64,000 bases of DNA, from NCBI RefSeq assembly GCF_037974265.1, contig NZ_CP150233.1, forward strand, positions 496,001 to 560,000. Direction: 5' to 3'. A model generated the notes under the pieces. The model was not told the DNA's origin, ran no database searches, and was given only the letters and a program-made list of their open reading frames with translations. Origin of the DNA: Paenibacillus sp. FSL R5-0623. Lineage in GTDB: Bacteria > Bacillota > Bacilli > Paenibacillales > Paenibacillaceae. Position 1 is the first letter of the stretch. The number at the start of each line of letters is the position of its first letter. A program made the position numbers and the translations under genes. Shown piece by piece: positions 1 to 8,872 of this stretch.

Positions 1-1
1 G

Positions 2-853
2 GTGAAAGGCAAAGTCAAGGCTGTGGCCGCGGGCGAAGCAACGATTTTTGCAGAAGTAGACGGGGCTAAAGCCCAGTTGGTTGTCCAAGTGCAGGAGAAG
101 ATCAAAAGCATCAAAGCTTCACCGAAATCCTACAGTTTTGTTAAAGGCAGTGAAAGCACTCTTCCGAAAGTAAGTATTACACGTGCGAATGGTAAGGAAG
201 AGGATGTGACGTCTGAGATTGTGTGGTCCGTATCCACTTCTTCGGCTGTCCTGGAAAACGGTAAAATCAAAGGCGTTACGCCCGGCAGAGTATTGCTGCA
301 AGGCAAGTATGGATCAACGATTGTGAAAGTTCCCGTTGCTGTGACGGATGAGATTACTAAAGTCGAGGTTACCCCTGCAACTATGCAGCTGAATATCAAG
401 AAGTCCAAAGCGTTGAAGGTTATCGGCACCTACGCAAACGGTAAAACGATCAACCTTTCGAAACAAGTGATATGGACCTCTTCCAATACAAATGTAGCTA
501 TCGTGAAAAATGGAGCCGTCAAGACACTGACAGAAGGACAAGCGACCTTGACAGGAACTTATCAAAATCAGACAATAAAGGCAGAGGTTACCGTTGTACC
601 TTTGCTCAAAAAGCTGATTACTGGCCAGAAAAAACTGGTTTTGTCCCCACAGGGAAGCACAACGCTGAGTGTGATGGCCCAGTATGATACGGGTAAAACC
701 ACTGTTGTGACGAACAGCGCGGTGTGGAGCAGCACAAAGCCGGGCGTAGCGACAGTAACAAATGGCAAAATCGTGGCTGTAGGCAAAGGGAAAACGTCCA
801 TCACGGCCAAGTGGGGCAACAAAAAAGTGACGATCCCTGTGACGGTAAAATAA
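2..853 (+). CDS. C-terminal part of a bacterial Ig-like (Big_2) repeat surface protein
   Basis: The reading frame is open from the window edge, so only the C-terminal 280 or so residues are seen and the true start lies upstream. The sequence is a string of roughly 80-residue Ig-like repeats of the Big_2 type: each unit carries a W-x-S-(S/T) core (VIWTSSNTNVA, AVWSSTKPGVA) followed by a G-(K/A)-(I/V) strand and a G-x-(A/T)-x-(I/L) turn (VGKGKTSITAKW). About three and a half units are present. Such repeats are extracellular spacers or adhesive modules of cell-wall proteins and glycosidases. No catalytic domain, sortase motif or SLH domain is in the visible part, so the function of the whole protein cannot be told. 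A terminator follows. Confidence 0.85.
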   Translation: MKGKVKAVAAGEATIFAEVDGAKAQLVVQVQEKIKSIKASPKSYSFVKGSESTLPKVSITRANGKEEDVTSEIVWSVSTSSAVLENGKIKGVTPGRVLLQGKYGSTIVKVPVAVTDEITKVEVTPATMQLNIKKSKALKVIGTYANGKTINLSKQVIWTSSNTNVAIVKNGAVKTLTEGQATLTGTYQNQTIKAEVTVVPLLKKLITGQKKLVLSPQGSTTLSVMAQYDTGKTTVVTNSAVWSSTKPGVATVTNGKIVAVGKGKTSITAKWGNKKVTIPVTVK

Positions 854-940
854 ATCTTCATATAATGAAGCATCTTGCATGAATCAAAAATTAGTTTCAG
901 CACATGACATCGTTAAAATCATCAATGTAACAGACAACTA

Positions 941-966
941 GGGGCGTAGACATACGCTCCTTTTTT
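941..966 (+). terminator. Intrinsic terminator after the Ig-like protein gene
   Basis: GGGGCGTA pairs with TACGCTCC (one G-U pair) across a 4-base loop and is followed by six T. It lies about 90 bases after the stop codon of the Ig-like protein. Confidence 0.8.
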
Positions 967-1229
967 GGATATATAGAAATATGTATCTGAAATGCCTTCT
1001 GCTTGAACAACAATATAACAGGATCGGATGGGATGAAAATGAAAGCTTCGATTATAAGCTCAGACTCTAACTCTAGTGATCTGGCTTACCTGAAATATCT
1101 TTTTCTATCCCTGAGTTCCATACTTACATTTCAACGGAGCACTACGATTGAGCGCATGAAGCAACGCACCTATGAAAAATACAGAGAAGGTTACCATTTA
1201 AAATGTCATGGTGAATAGGAGATACCTGA
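967..1229. other. Gene-poor gap
   Basis: Between the terminator and grpB I see no convincing gene. A 71-codon frame starts with TTG at 1003 but has no ribosome site and no recognisable composition. The ribosome site of the next gene (AGGAGAT) is at its right end. Confidence 0.5.
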
Positions 1230-1781
1230 ATGAAAGATTCAATGCAACCAGAGAACTGGCCTGCCTGGGCGACAGAGTCGGTAGAGATTGCTCCGGCCAA
1301 CCCCAACTGGGACGCACAGGCTCAGGAAGAAATCCGGCAACTCAAACGTCTTCTACAGCAGTTTGATATCCAGCAATTCGAACATATTGGAAGCACGTCC
1401 ATTCCAGGGTTACCCGCCAAGCCGATTATTGATCTGATGGCAGAGGTACAGTCATGGGATGATATGGATCTGATTGCGGATCAGCTGAATCCGGTGGGCT
1501 GGAATTACGTTCCGCCTGGACTGGATGGACGGGAGTACAGACGATTCTGGGTGAGGGTTAAGGATGGCAAGAGAGCGGTACACCTTCATCTGATGCGTCC
1601 GGGAGAGGAGCGTTGGGATCGTCAAATTCGGTTTCGGGATGTGCTGAGAAAACGCCCAGATCTGGTAGAAGCTTACGCCGTCCTGAAGACGAAGCTTGCT
1701 GATGAGAATAAAGAAGACAGGGAATCGTATACCGCTGCCAAAACGCAATTTATTTTACAAGTGCTTAATGAAGGCGTGTGA
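1230..1781 (+). CDS. GrpB/UPF0157 family protein (nucleotidyltransferase fold)
   Basis: A 183-residue protein of the GrpB (UPF0157) family, which has a nucleotidyltransferase-like fold. The signature HIGSTSIPGL sits at residues 52-61, followed by K-P-I-I-D-L-M (64-70); the G-S-T and D residues correspond to the nucleotide-binding core of the fold. Some members are fused to dephospho-CoA kinase, but the biochemical role of stand-alone members is not settled. The ATG at 1230 is preceded by AGGAGAT. The next gene starts 4 bases after the stop, which suggests cotranscription and translational coupling. Confidence 0.88.
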   Translation: MKDSMQPENWPAWATESVEIAPANPNWDAQAQEEIRQLKRLLQQFDIQQFEHIGSTSIPGLPAKPIIDLMAEVQSWDDMDLIADQLNPVGWNYVPPGLDGREYRRFWVRVKDGKRAVHLHLMRPGEERWDRQIRFRDVLRKRPDLVEAYAVLKTKLADENKEDRESYTAAKTQFILQVLNEGV

Positions 1782-1785
1782 TTGA

Positions 1786-2193
1786 TTGAAAAGTTTACTT
1801 ATCAAAGACAGGCTGATCTATTTCTTCGCAGTCATGATGACCATGGCGGCAGGACTCGCATCCAGACACTATGGTGAACGATTGCCAGATTGGGTGTATG
1901 AACATCTCGGAGATGCATGTTGGGCGGGCATGATTTATTTCGGAGTACGCATGGTGTGGCCTCATCGCAGCTTGGTATGGGCGATGTGTTTGAGCTGTGT
2001 ATTCAGCTGGACGATTGAGTTCTCACAGTTGATTCAGACGCCTCGGCTGATTGAGATACGTTCAACTGTATGGGGTGCTCTTATTCTGGGACATGGTTTT
2101 CTGGTGATCGATCTGATTCGATATACGGTCGGTATTCTGTGCATGTTTGTGATAGATCGTTATTTCCTGAGAAATAAGATGGCTGGATCATGA
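1786..2193 (+). CDS. DUF2809 small membrane protein
   Basis: A 135-residue protein with about four hydrophobic segments (residues 12-30, 45-60, 64-80 and 98-125). The motif spacing (GLASRHYGERLPDWV, then GDACWAGMIYF and IEFSQL) is that of the DUF2809 family, small integral membrane proteins of unknown function with a VanZ-like look. It starts with TTG, 4 bases downstream of the grpB-like stop, and has only a weak ribosome site, so coupled translation is likely. The function is unknown. Confidence 0.75.
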   Translation: MKSLLIKDRLIYFFAVMMTMAAGLASRHYGERLPDWVYEHLGDACWAGMIYFGVRMVWPHRSLVWAMCLSCVFSWTIEFSQLIQTPRLIEIRSTVWGALILGHGFLVIDLIRYTVGILCMFVIDRYFLRNKMAGS

Positions 2194-2221
2194 ACTCAAG
2201 TGAATCATGGAGGGGTGCTGT

Positions 2222-2779
2222 ATGAATGTAGAAAAACTTTTTGCCGAATCGCTCGAATTCGAAACACAGCGGTTAAAGCTGAGGCGGCTTGCGATGGATG
2301 ATCTCGATGAATATTATGCGTTTGCCTCTGATCCGCGAGTGAGTCAGCAAAGCTTGTGGAACTGCCATGAGACGGTGGAGGATTCAATTCAATATATTCA
2401 GCGGGTGCTGGATAATTATGAACGGAAAACGGTACATATCTGGGCTTTTGTTTTAAAGGAAACAGGGACCTTGATCGGGAGGGGTGGCATTTTTGATCTC
2501 AACGAACCCATGCAGAGTGCTGAACTAGGGTACGCGATAGCCAGCAGTCAATGGGGTAAGGGGCTCGCAGCAGAAGCGATGCAACCCATCGTGGATTATT
2601 GCTTTCAGGAATTGGACTGCAATCGGTTGGATGGGAAATGTAATGCAGGCAACATAGGCTCTGCACGCGTAATGGAGAAGCTGGGCATGTCGTACGAAGG
2701 TTTGTTACGCAAACAGTTGAAGATCAAAGGTGTATTTACGGATCAAAAATTGTACTCCCGTATCCGGGATGATCTATAA
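2222..2779 (+). CDS. GNAT-family N-acetyltransferase (RimJ/RimL type)
   Basis: About 185 residues of the Acetyltransf_3 (RimJ/RimL-like) branch of GNAT enzymes, which move an acetyl group from acetyl-CoA to an amine, often a protein N-terminus or a small molecule. ETQRLKLRRL near the N-terminus is the typical first strand. ELGYAIASSQWGKGLAAEA holds the CoA-pyrophosphate loop (Q-x-x-G-x-G/A). NxxSxRVMEKLGM near the C-terminus is also typical (here NIGSARVMEKLGM). I chose the ATG at 2222 because GGAGGGG ends 7 bases before it; an in-frame ATG at 2207 would place that ribosome site inside the gene. The substrate cannot be told. Confidence 0.88.
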   Translation: MNVEKLFAESLEFETQRLKLRRLAMDDLDEYYAFASDPRVSQQSLWNCHETVEDSIQYIQRVLDNYERKTVHIWAFVLKETGTLIGRGGIFDLNEPMQSAELGYAIASSQWGKGLAAEAMQPIVDYCFQELDCNRLDGKCNAGNIGSARVMEKLGMSYEGLLRKQLKIKGVFTDQKLYSRIRDDL

Positions 2780-2830
2780 TACTTCCAATGACACATAGGG
2801 TACATCGCAGAAATTGAAGGAGGCGGAACC

Positions 2831-3160
2831 ATGATCTATAGTATTATTTCCCGTTCGTTGTGGGAGCAAGTGTCAAAAGGGACTGAGTATGCACCAGATA
2901 GCCTGGAGACGGACGGATTCATTCATTGTTCCACCAAGGAACAGATTCCATGGGTAGCCGGGCAATATTATGCAGGCCGCACGGATCTGTTATTACTTAG
3001 TATTGATGAGAAGGCGTTAGAGCCAGAACTGGTGTATGAGGATCTCTACGAATTAAATGAACTATATCCACATATCTATGGAGAGCTCAATCTGGATGCG
3101 GTGCGCAAAGTCATTCCATTTGAACCGAATGCAGACGGTACGTTTTCATTTCCTGAATAA
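2831..3160 (+). CDS. DUF952 family protein
   Basis: A compact 109-residue cytoplasmic protein. The order I-Y-x-I-x-x-x-x-x-W, DGFIHCST, then LLLLSID and HIYGELN(L/V)DAV is the DUF952 pattern; the H-C-S-T and HIYG blocks are its conserved residues. The family is widespread and its function is not established. The ATG is preceded by GAAGGAGG at good spacing. It lies in a same-strand series of small single-domain genes. Confidence 0.87.
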   Translation: MIYSIISRSLWEQVSKGTEYAPDSLETDGFIHCSTKEQIPWVAGQYYAGRTDLLLLSIDEKALEPELVYEDLYELNELYPHIYGELNLDAVRKVIPFEPNADGTFSFPE

Positions 3161-3229
3161 AATAACATGTGACGCTTCTGTTTGAACATGATCTGGGGAC
3201 AACATACTTTTCCGAAGGGTGGTTAACGG

Positions 3230-3820
3230 ATGGATATGAATCAGGTTTTTCTGGAGACAGCGGAGAAGCAATTCTTGTATTACAAGCAGCTCGGGGAAAA
3301 AGCTATGGCACAACTGGAGTCCGAGCAATTGTTTCAATCCTGGAATGAAGACGCGAACAGCATTGCGGTAATCGTAAAACATCTATGGGGCAATATGCTG
3401 TCCCGTTGGACGGATGTACTGACAACAGATGGTGAGAAACCGTGGCGTGAACGGGACGCCGAATTCGTGAATGATATTACATCCCGGGAAGAGCTGCTCT
3501 CCAAATGGGAAGAAGGCTGGAATTGTCTACTCGAATCCATTCGTTCGTTTACCCCGGAGCAATTGTCTCATATCATATATATTCGGAATGAAGGACATAC
3601 CGTCATGGAGGCAATTATTCGGCAATTGGCGCATTATCCGTATCATGTCGGGCAGATTGTATTTGCCGCGAAAATGCTTAAAGAAACAGCTTGGGACAGT
3701 CTCTCCATTCCGAGAAACGGGTCAGATCAATATAACGGCGGCAAATTTGCCAAGCCGAAGGCACGCAAACATTTTACAGAAGATGAACTTCATATAGAAA
3801 AAGGTGAGGAGCAACAATGA
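3230..3820 (+). CDS. DinB-superfamily DUF1572 protein
   Basis: A 196-residue four-helix-bundle protein of the DinB/YfiT metal-binding superfamily, DUF1572 branch (YjoA-like). The likely metal triad is H51 (VKHLWGN), H135 and H139 (AHYPYHVGQIV). In other members such a triad binds a divalent metal used in thiol or other small-molecule transfer reactions; the reaction here is unknown. The start at 3230 follows AAGGGTGG. Its stop overlaps the start of the phosphatase gene by 4 bases (ATGA), so the two are translationally coupled. Confidence 0.87.
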   Translation: MDMNQVFLETAEKQFLYYKQLGEKAMAQLESEQLFQSWNEDANSIAVIVKHLWGNMLSRWTDVLTTDGEKPWRERDAEFVNDITSREELLSKWEEGWNCLLESIRSFTPEQLSHIIYIRNEGHTVMEAIIRQLAHYPYHVGQIVFAAKMLKETAWDSLSIPRNGSDQYNGGKFAKPKARKHFTEDELHIEKGEEQQ

Positions 3821-4407
3821 CTCAAATTGCATTGATTCGCCACGGAAGTACAGCGTGGAATAAGGAAAAACGTTCGCAGGGACAGACGGATAATCCGCTG
3901 GATCAGGATGGCAGGGAACAGGCGGTATTACTTGCCGCGAGACTGGCTGAGGAATCCTGGGATGCCATCTATGCAAGTGACTTGGAACGTGCAAGTGAGA
4001 CGGCTCGCATCATTGGTGATCGCTTGGGCATTCAGGAGATTCATCTGGACCCTAGACTTCGCGAGATGGGCGGAGGACAGGTCGAAGGAACGACGGAAGA
4101 GGAACGGTTAGCCAAGTGGGGAGCGGACTGGAGTACTCTGGATCTGGGACGTGAGCTTGTAGATGCAGGGACTGTTCGAGGTAGTGCGGTGCTTGAAGAT
4201 ATTGTACGGCAGCACCCCGATGGAAGAGTGATCGTTGTCAGTCACGGAGCCGTCCTGCGGAATACACTGCGAGGACTGGTGCCTGAACTGGATATCAGCG
4301 TGAAGTTGTCCAACACATCCATTACCCGGATCGCCAAGAATGAGAATACGTGGCAATGCGAACTGTACAATTGCAGCGTACATTTGGATTCGTCAAGGGA
4401 GTCTTAA
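3817..4407 (+). CDS. Histidine phosphatase superfamily protein (phosphoglycerate-mutase-like)
   Basis: A 196-residue cytoplasmic histidine phosphatase. The catalytic R-H-G triplet is at residues 8-10 (LIRHGSTAWN), with H9 the residue that carries phosphate. The second histidine is H143 in VVSHGAVLRN, and E83 (LREMGGG) is the likely proton donor. The family includes phosphoglycerate mutases, alpha-ribazole phosphatase CobC and broad-specificity phosphatases (PhoE/YhfR-like); size and motifs fit the last group best. No cobalamin genes are nearby, so CobC is unlikely. The start codon overlaps the preceding DinB-like gene by 4 bases. Confidence 0.88.
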   Translation: MTQIALIRHGSTAWNKEKRSQGQTDNPLDQDGREQAVLLAARLAEESWDAIYASDLERASETARIIGDRLGIQEIHLDPRLREMGGGQVEGTTEEERLAKWGADWSTLDLGRELVDAGTVRGSAVLEDIVRQHPDGRVIVVSHGAVLRNTLRGLVPELDISVKLSNTSITRIAKNENTWQCELYNCSVHLDSSRES

Positions 4408-4467
4408 TAGATGGATGCCCTGACGTTAAAACGCTAGCAAACTTTGTGGACAAAGGGGAGATGGCGC

Positions 4468-5184
4468 ATGACTGAAATGACGTATTCATGGACGGAGAAG
4501 ATCCTATCTCCGCTGAGTGAGACAGCAGTTATCATCCAGTGCGGGGATCAATTGTCTGATGCTGTGCAGCGCAGAGTGATGTCTGTATGTGCTTTGCTGG
4601 AAAAAAGCACTCTGCCAGCCATGATTGAATGGGTGCCTTCATACACGTCCGTTACAATATTTTATGATCCGTTCATCTCCTCTTACCCTCAGTTATGCAA
4701 GATTCTGCTTCAGCAGTTGAATCAAATGAAGGAATCCGTACAAGACAAACCCAGAACGGTCACGATTCCCGTATGTTACGGTGGCGAGTGGGGGCCTGAT
4801 CTGGACTACGTTGCCAGTGAACATGGACTGACCCCAGAAGACGTTATTGCGATTCATACATCCGGGGATTATCTCGTACATATGATTGGATTTGCACCGG
4901 GTTTTCCGTATCTCGGCGGGTTGTCTGAACAGATTGCTACGCCCAGACGGGCAACGCCAAGGATTCGGGTTGAGGCGGGTACAGTAGGTATTGGTGCTAA
5001 ACAGACGGGAATCTATCCGGTGGACACACCCGGAGGATGGCAATGTATTGGACGAACGCCACTCCGGTTGTTTCGGCCGGATGAGAACGTACCTAGTTTG
5101 CTGGCAGCAGGTGATCGGGTTCGATTCGAACAGATTACGATGCAGGACTATCTGGCGTTGAAGCGGAAGGAGGGCGAACGATGA
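4468..5184 (+). CDS. pxpB: 5-oxoprolinase subunit B (PxpB, KipI homologue)
   Basis: A 238-residue protein of the CT_C_D/KipI family. With PxpC and PxpA it forms the ATP-dependent 5-oxoprolinase that opens pyroglutamate to glutamate. The block MIGFAPGFPYLGG is the family hallmark, followed by R-x-x-P-R-x-x-V-x-x-G-(S/T)-V-(G/A)-I-G and the PGGWQCIGRTP segment. The ATG at 4468 is chosen because AAGGGGAG ends 7 bases upstream; an in-frame ATG at 4444 lacks a site. The stop overlaps pxpC by 4 bases. In B. subtilis the homologue KipI also inhibits the sporulation kinase KinA; whether that holds here is unknown. Confidence 0.93.
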   Translation: MTEMTYSWTEKILSPLSETAVIIQCGDQLSDAVQRRVMSVCALLEKSTLPAMIEWVPSYTSVTIFYDPFISSYPQLCKILLQQLNQMKESVQDKPRTVTIPVCYGGEWGPDLDYVASEHGLTPEDVIAIHTSGDYLVHMIGFAPGFPYLGGLSEQIATPRRATPRIRVEAGTVGIGAKQTGIYPVDTPGGWQCIGRTPLRLFRPDENVPSLLAAGDRVRFEQITMQDYLALKRKEGER

Positions 5185-6212
5185 GTATTGAAGTGATTCG
5201 CCCTGGCCTGTTATCTACCGTTCAGGATGAAGGCAGAGCCGGCTATCGCCGGTATGGTATTCATCCTGGCGGGGTCATGGACACCTTTGCAGCCAGAGCA
5301 GCCAATATGCTTGTGGGCAACTCCCGACATGCAGCAGTGCTGGAGATGACGATGACGGGGCCGGAGCTTCGATTTCAGGAGAGCCAGCTTATCTCACTAT
5401 GTGGAGCTGATTTGACGGCAACGGTGGATCATCTGCCTGTACCTTTGTGGCGTCCTGTGCTGGTGCGGGCTGGAAGTGTACTGAAATTTGGCCCATGTCG
5501 TCATGGTTTGCGTGGATATCTGGCGATTGCGGGTGGAATAGCTGTGCCTGAAGTGATGGGCAGTCGAAGTACAGACCTCAAGACAGGTCTTGGCGGTATG
5601 GATGGGCGAGCCTTGCGCGTGGGGGATCTGTTATCCAATGGTGAACCTTCAGCCGATGCGCGAGTATGGATGCAGCGTACGGAGCATCAGGTAAAGGAGA
5701 GTGAGCGGGACCACCGAATATTGGCGCCTGCGTGGCTTTTATCTGAACGTGAAAGACCTGACTATTATGGGCAACCTGTTATTCGTGTGATGGAGAGCAA
5801 GGATAGTTCGCTGTTCAGCCAAGAAAGTCTGGGACAATTCTATGCCGAAAAATACGTGATCACTTCGCAATCCGATCGGATGGGCTATCGCTTGCAAGGC
5901 TCCATACTGGAGCTGGATCAGCCTCTGGATCGGCTGTCTGAAGCCGTTACCTATGGCACGGTGCAGGTGCCACCGGATGGTCAGCCCATCATCTTGATGG
6001 TGGACCATCAGACGATTGGAGGTTATCCTGTCATTGCACAGGTAGCTCGGGTGGATATGCCAATCCTGGCTCAGGCTAGGCCAGGAACCCGAATTTCTTT
6101 TAAAAAGATTACGGATGATCAAGCCTGTCAGTTGTACATGGAACAGGAACGCAACATGCAGCTCATCGATAAACTGATACGCAGGAGAATGGCAGGAATG
6201 GGGGGCGCTTAA
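5181..6212 (+). CDS. pxpC: 5-oxoprolinase subunit C (PxpC, KipA homologue)
   Basis: A 343-residue carboxyltransferase-like (CT_A_B) protein, the catalytic partner of PxpB. Family landmarks are the N-terminal [15 protein letters not shown] and [10 protein letters not shown] (residues 6-33), a central RGYLAIAGG, and QSDRMGYRL in the C-terminal half, with the final strand near [11 protein letters not shown]. It overlaps pxpB by 4 bases and shares one base with the start of pxpA (TAATG), so the three subunits are tightly coupled, which suits a fixed-stoichiometry complex. Confidence 0.93.
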   Translation: MSIEVIRPGLLSTVQDEGRAGYRRYGIHPGGVMDTFAARAANMLVGNSRHAAVLEMTMTGPELRFQESQLISLCGADLTATVDHLPVPLWRPVLVRAGSVLKFGPCRHGLRGYLAIAGGIAVPEVMGSRSTDLKTGLGGMDGRALRVGDLLSNGEPSADARVWMQRTEHQVKESERDHRILAPAWLLSERERPDYYGQPVIRVMESKDSSLFSQESLGQFYAEKYVITSQSDRMGYRLQGSILELDQPLDRLSEAVTYGTVQVPPDGQPIILMVDHQTIGGYPVIAQVARVDMPILAQARPGTRISFKKITDDQACQLYMEQERNMQLIDKLIRRRMAGMGGA

Positions 6213-6985
6213 TGAATACCTCGAAAACCTTGGATATCAATTGTGATCTGGGCGAAAGTTATGGTATGTATCGCACGCTATCCGATGAGTCCATTCTACC
6301 CTTGATTACATCAGCCAATATTGCCTGCGGGTTTCATGCAGGAGACCCGGCTACAATGCGGCTGACGGTAGAGAGGGCATTGGAGCATCAGGTGGCAATT
6401 GGAGCCCACCCCGGGTTGCCGGATTTGCAAGGGTTTGGCAGAAGACGTATGGACATTACGCCACAGGAAGCATATGACATGGTGGTGTATCAGATTGGTG
6501 CGCTGGATGCCTTTGTCCGGGCAAGCGGAGGGCGAATGCATCACGTAAAACCACATGGTGCCTTATACAATATGGCCGCAGAAAATGCGAAGCTTGCTGA
6601 AGCCATCACCGAGGCGATCTATCAAGTACAGCCTGAACTGTATCTGTATGGTCTGGCGGGCAGTGAGCTGATTCATGCCGCGGATCGCATCGGTCTGCGT
6701 AGTGTGAGCGAAGTGTTTGCGGATCGAACCTATGGGACGGACGGAAAGTTAACTCCTCGCAGCCAAGCTGGAGCCCTCATTGAAGAATCGGGACAAGCGA
6801 TTGCTCAAGTGCTCCAGATGGTAAAAGACGGAGTAGTTGTATCCACGGATGGTACATTGGTTCCCATCAAGGCAGAGACGGTCTGTATCCACGGTGACGG
6901 AGCAAACGTTCTCGCATTTGCTCAAGAGATTCGTCGTGTGTTGGAATCGGAAGGCATTAAGTTATCTGCGCATACCACGGGATGA
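6212..6985 (+). CDS. pxpA: 5-oxoprolinase subunit A (PxpA, LamB/YcsF family)
   Basis: A 257-residue LamB/YcsF-family protein, the third subunit of the ATP-dependent 5-oxoprolinase. Hallmarks are DINCDLGE at residues 8-15, [27 protein letters not shown], and VKPHGALYN. The acidic and histidine residues in these blocks are the conserved ones of the family. In many genomes the order is A then B-C or the reverse; here A is last (B-C-A). A mildly acidic cytoplasmic enzyme that salvages pyroglutamate formed from glutamine or released from peptides. Confidence 0.93.
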   Translation: MNTSKTLDINCDLGESYGMYRTLSDESILPLITSANIACGFHAGDPATMRLTVERALEHQVAIGAHPGLPDLQGFGRRRMDITPQEAYDMVVYQIGALDAFVRASGGRMHHVKPHGALYNMAAENAKLAEAITEAIYQVQPELYLYGLAGSELIHAADRIGLRSVSEVFADRTYGTDGKLTPRSQAGALIEESGQAIAQVLQMVKDGVVVSTDGTLVPIKAETVCIHGDGANVLAFAQEIRRVLESEGIKLSAHTTG

Positions 6986-7062
6986 TACCCATGTTCAGCA
7001 GAACAACAGTAGTATCAGGTTGTTAGGATTGAACTTTGAAATTTTGGAATGACAAGGAGTGA

Positions 7063-7530
7063 ATGAACAGAATGAAACCCATACGCAACTCGGCAAAGGC
7101 TGTCATTGTGCAGGATGGACGATTGCTGGTCATCCGGCTGGAAGGCCAATATGGTACCGCTTATGTGTTCCCAGGTGGAGGACAGGAGAAAGGTGAAGAA
7201 CTCAAGGATGCGGTCGCGCGCGAATGTCTGGAGGAGATTGGTCAGGCCGTGAACGTGGGAGAGCTATTACATATCCGGGAGTATATCGGTAAAAACCATG
7301 AATTCGCCGAGTGGGATGCAGACATCCACCAGGTTGAATTTTATTTTGCGTGTAGCTTGAAGAATCCTGAGGCAACCGTTTTTGAAGGCTCCAATCCAGA
7401 CGACCACCAAGTCGCCGTGGAATGGATTGCAATTGATGAGCTGTCCCAGATTCGTTTATATCCAAAAACGATTGGCGAATTGCTTCTTAAATCAGGCTCT
7501 TCTTCAATCTATCTTGGAGATCTGAATTAA
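7063..7530 (+). CDS. Nudix hydrolase
   Basis: A 155-residue Nudix protein. The Nudix box is complete: G39, E45, R53-E54, E57-E58 and G60 fit GX5EX7REUXEEXGU, so it should bind a divalent metal and cleave a nucleoside diphosphate linked to some moiety. The substrate cannot be read from the sequence. Two starts are possible. The ATG at 7063 lies 3-4 bases after AAGGAG, and the ATG at 7072 (fourth codon) lies about 12 bases after it. It follows pxpA by 77 bases and may be the end of that transcript. Confidence 0.88.
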   Translation: MNRMKPIRNSAKAVIVQDGRLLVIRLEGQYGTAYVFPGGGQEKGEELKDAVARECLEEIGQAVNVGELLHIREYIGKNHEFAEWDADIHQVEFYFACSLKNPEATVFEGSNPDDHQVAVEWIAIDELSQIRLYPKTIGELLLKSGSSSIYLGDLN

Positions 7531-7778
7531 ATTAGCCATGAAGAAATATCGTGCTAACCCCGGTATGTAAACATTTTTATAAATAACTTTTCCAATTTTG
7601 TCACGTTAACGTATCGGTTCATGGATTCACCATAGGTGAGGTGGGTACACTATAAGTACAGGCTTATTACAGAAGCATTTGCATTAAGCTGTCTCTAGTA
7701 ATAAGGGATTAATGTCATTAAAGACAAAGAGATAGTAATAACTACACGTCTCTTGTACTTTTTATTATCCACCCTTAA

Positions 7779-7960
7779 TTGGGAGAACGGTAGACGTAGT
7801 GGAGGGGACGGAATCGATTCTGAGGAAGCAAAGCGTTCGCCTTTATCACCGGATTTTTCCCTTGAGAAAAGGGAATCAAAAAAATCTGGGGATAACAGCG
7901 ATCCAAAGAACGATCCGTACCCGGAACGGCCGCCTACAACGTTCTTCAAATATCCCCCAA
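7779..7960. repeat. Long palindromic intergenic element, copy A
   Basis: One of three related elements in the window (others near 16391-16590 and 61525-61717). The core runs from AAGCAAAGCGTTCGCCTTTA (7827-7846) to GGGGATAACAGCGATC (7888-7903). The inner stem pairs TTATCACCGGAT with ATCTGGGGATAA (one A-G mismatch plus G-U), and an internal hairpin pairs TTCCC with GGGAA. Outside it, GGG-ACGGA-TCG (7804-7816) pairs with CGA-TCCGT-CCC (7911-7922), and AGAACG (7784-7789) with CGTTCT (7940-7945). The outermost TTGGG and CCCAA also match. It ends a few bases before the ribosome site of the gene at 7980, so it lies in that gene's leader. No protein is encoded. Confidence 0.8.
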
Positions 7961-7979
7961 ACCGAAAGGAGCACTTCCC

Positions 7980-8396
7980 ATGAACCAGACTGAATTGGAA
8001 CAAAACATTGTAAAAGCATTGGAAAACAACCCTTTTTGCAGCTTCTCCACTGTGGAGAATGGTAAACCGAAATCCCGCTATATGGCGCTTTTCAACGATG
8101 GACTGAACATTCATCTGGCAACGAACCGTCGTACACACAAAGTAGAGGAACTGGAGAATAATCCGAATGTTAGCCTTCTACTTGGTTATGAGGCTGGTGG
8201 TTCCAAGGAAGTGGTTGAGATTGAAGGAACCTGTGAAGTGACGAAGAACGAAGGCTTGCGTGAGCAAGTGTGGAACGACGAACTGAAGGCCTGGTTCGAT
8301 GGACCTAACGATCCGAACTATGTCATTCTGGACATCACCCCGGCTCGTATTGAATACACGGGGAAAGATCATGAACATCATGTGTGGGAACAATAA
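7980..8396 (+). CDS. Pyridoxamine 5'-phosphate oxidase-family protein (split-barrel flavin fold)
   Basis: A 138-residue split-barrel protein of the PNPOx-like/general-stress-protein-26 group. The early block CSFSTVENGKPKSRYM and the middle LNIHLATNRRTHKVEELENN match this family, whose members bind FMN, F420 or heme. HVWEQ closes the protein. The enzyme activity is not predictable. The ATG is preceded by AAAGGAG. Its untranslated leader contains palindromic element copy A, and a terminator follows about 70 bases after the stop. Confidence 0.87.
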   Translation: MNQTELEQNIVKALENNPFCSFSTVENGKPKSRYMALFNDGLNIHLATNRRTHKVEELENNPNVSLLLGYEAGGSKEVVEIEGTCEVTKNEGLREQVWNDELKAWFDGPNDPNYVILDITPARIEYTGKDHEHHVWEQ

Positions 8397-8464
8397 TCCG
8401 AATATGAACATAACCTCTGCAAAGTAGCGTCCTTATGCGAAAATACGCGCAGAGTTTGATCCAA

Positions 8465-8495
8465 CCGTGAAGGCCATTAAGGTTTCACGGTTTTT
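8465..8495 (+). terminator. Intrinsic terminator
   Basis: CCGTGAA (8465-8471) pairs with TTCACGG (8484-8490), followed by five T. It closes the transcript of the flavin-fold protein. Confidence 0.8.
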
Positions 8496-8872
8496 GGTAT
8501 GGATGAATAACGCTGAATTGGATATACATGTAAGGCACATGTAATATACGTATTTTAAAGATAATAAGCACTATATACCTACTAAAATGTTGAAAAAAAT
8601 GTCGAAATCACGCATGATAATGTAAACTCGCCTAGGTATGTGCGGGTAATGTAAAAATAATGCTTTTCAATGGCTGGACATTGCGTTATGATTTGGAATG
8701 TAAACGGCAAGCACAGACATAAATAGATGTTCATGTGAGATAAACTTACCTGAAGTTCCGATGCATGTCATCTGAGCATCAGTACGCACAACCCATGAAA
8801 TCTATCTTTTTTCTGCGCTCTTCGTTTGCCCATTCATGCATGATTCAATGTACATAACCGGGAGGGGTTATT
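8496..8872. other. Long upstream region of the nucleotidase gene
   Basis: No gene seen. AATGTAAA occurs three times in the same orientation (8619, 8648, 8697), and two ACATGT palindromes lie at about 8525-8541. This AT-rich stretch probably holds the promoter of the LysM nucleotidase gene, but I could not fix -35 and -10 boxes. Confidence 0.4.

Noticed and set aside
1003..1218. 71-codon frame starting with TTG
   Set aside because: No ribosome site, no family match, and unusual composition; left as part of a gap.
7753..7993. Two short frames over 7753-7993
   Set aside because: They cross palindromic element copy A and lack ribosome sites and protein-like composition.
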